Below, piece by piece: positions 35,407 through 35,757 of a stretch of DNA of 35,757 nt. Source of the stretch: a virus; the IMG/VR virus record IMGVR_UViG_3300048010_000106, positions 1-35,757 of that record. One strand, given 5' to 3'. Numbering within the stretch: the first letter of the stretch is position 1; every line of letters starts with the position of its first letter. Below the pieces are notes generated by a model. That model made no database searches. It had not been told where the DNA came from and saw only the letters and a list, made by a program, of their open reading frames with translations. Made by a program: the position numbers and the translations under genes.

Positions 35407-35740
35407 TCTTTACCATGCATACTTCAGCTTCCACTAAAAACAGATATCTTCGTAAATCTTGTATATCATCCAATATACCTTCCTCACGGCCATCATAATC
35501 GATAGCTTGGAATATATCATAGCCCTGCTCTGTTACTTGTTTTTCAAGCCGATCCCATTTACGAGCTAGCATCATAAATGCACCAACACCGCCACGTTGT
35601 TTCCAGCTATCACCATAAGACTTTTCAGCTTCATGAAGCTCATGAGCGTCTTCTATACCAAGGCACATAACTCTATTAATAATTGCGCTTCGAGGTTCAT
35701 CAGTAGCATAATCTGCACCCTCTAACAGTTTACATTCCAT
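35384..35740 (-). CDS. All-helical phage protein, possibly DUF1599-like; start may lie beyond the edge
   Basis: From an ATG at 35740 the frame gives 118 residues, and it also stays open to the right edge, so the true start may be upstream outside the window. The sequence is helical: SAIINRVMCLGIEDAHELHE, AEKSYGDSWKQRGGVGAFMM and LARKWDRLEKQVTEQGYDIF, with LDDIQDLRRYLFLVEAEV at the end. The YGDSWK.RGG..AF..L.RKWDRLE and DD..DLRRYL.L.E order is a recurrent phage protein that resembles DUF1599, a group related to all-alpha NTP pyrophosphatases. Acidic residues at the end could bind metal. It would fit nucleotide metabolism next to PolA and the HD gene, but this is inferred. Confidence 0.65.
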   Translation of the reverse strand: MECKLLEGADYATDEPRSAIINRVMCLGIEDAHELHEAEKSYGDSWKQRGGVGAFMMLARKWDRLEKQVTEQGYDIFQAIDYDGREEGILDDIQDLRRYLFLVEAEVCMVKNGKRKAR

Positions 35741-35757
35741 AAACTCTTCATGACTTG

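Overview
The window is part of the genome of a tailed phage, most likely a short-tailed (podovirus-like) marine phage of the uncultured kind known from metagenomes. Every convincing gene lies on the minus strand and genes are tightly packed, with stop-start overlaps (TAATG, TGATG, ATGA) at many junctions. The DNA is AT-rich. No integrase, RNA polymerase, primase, helicase or endolysin is recognisable; if present they lie outside the window. The host cannot be named from the sequence.

Transcription runs from high to low coordinates. Region 1 (35.7-27.7 kb) looks early or replicative. It holds a family A DNA polymerase with Leu at the position of E. coli Phe762, an HD-domain nucleotidase overlapping it, zinc-ribbon, ribbon-helix-helix and helix-turn-helix proteins, and many small unknown proteins. 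Several genes are very short (57-59 aa), and some tiny hydrophobic ORFs (19-24 aa) sit in the gaps. One of these, at 28523-28585, has its own candidate promoter and follows a terminator. A hairpin at 27641-27668 probably ends this region.

Region 2 (27.4-23.1 kb) is the packaging block: small terminase, a PD-(D/E)XK (VRR-NUC-like) nuclease, then an accessory insert of three unknown genes with its own terminator and a partly higher GC content, then the large terminase. An AT-rich leader carrying an 18-bp palindrome precedes the small terminase.

Region 3 (23.1-14.1 kb) holds the P22-type portal, an unknown low-complexity protein, a probable lysis/membrane cluster (EF-hand membrane protein, small exported Cys protein, holin-like protein), a GroES-type co-chaperonin, the scaffolding protein, a capsid-associated protein and the major capsid protein, then a strong terminator. 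Region 4 (14.7-9.1 kb) carries beta-rich and very basic small proteins, two head-tail adaptor-like proteins, a zinc ribbon and a Rossmann-like protein. Region 5 (9.1 kb to the left edge) encodes tail and adhesion proteins: a virion protein with a cupredoxin-like domain, a fibre with three internal repeats, a large LamG-LamG-SPRY adhesin, a chaperone-like protein, a P22 gp10-like tail or DNA-stabilisation protein, and a virion protein cut off by the left edge.

Together the genes make a replication module feeding a P22-like packaging and head-tail assembly line. The GroES homologue sits next to scaffold and coat, where a chaperonin co-factor would be useful. The least explained parts are the tiny membrane ORFs with their promoter-hairpin elements, the accessory insert between the terminase genes, and the copper-site-like domain in a virion protein. 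Family assignments come from reading the proteins, not from database searches.
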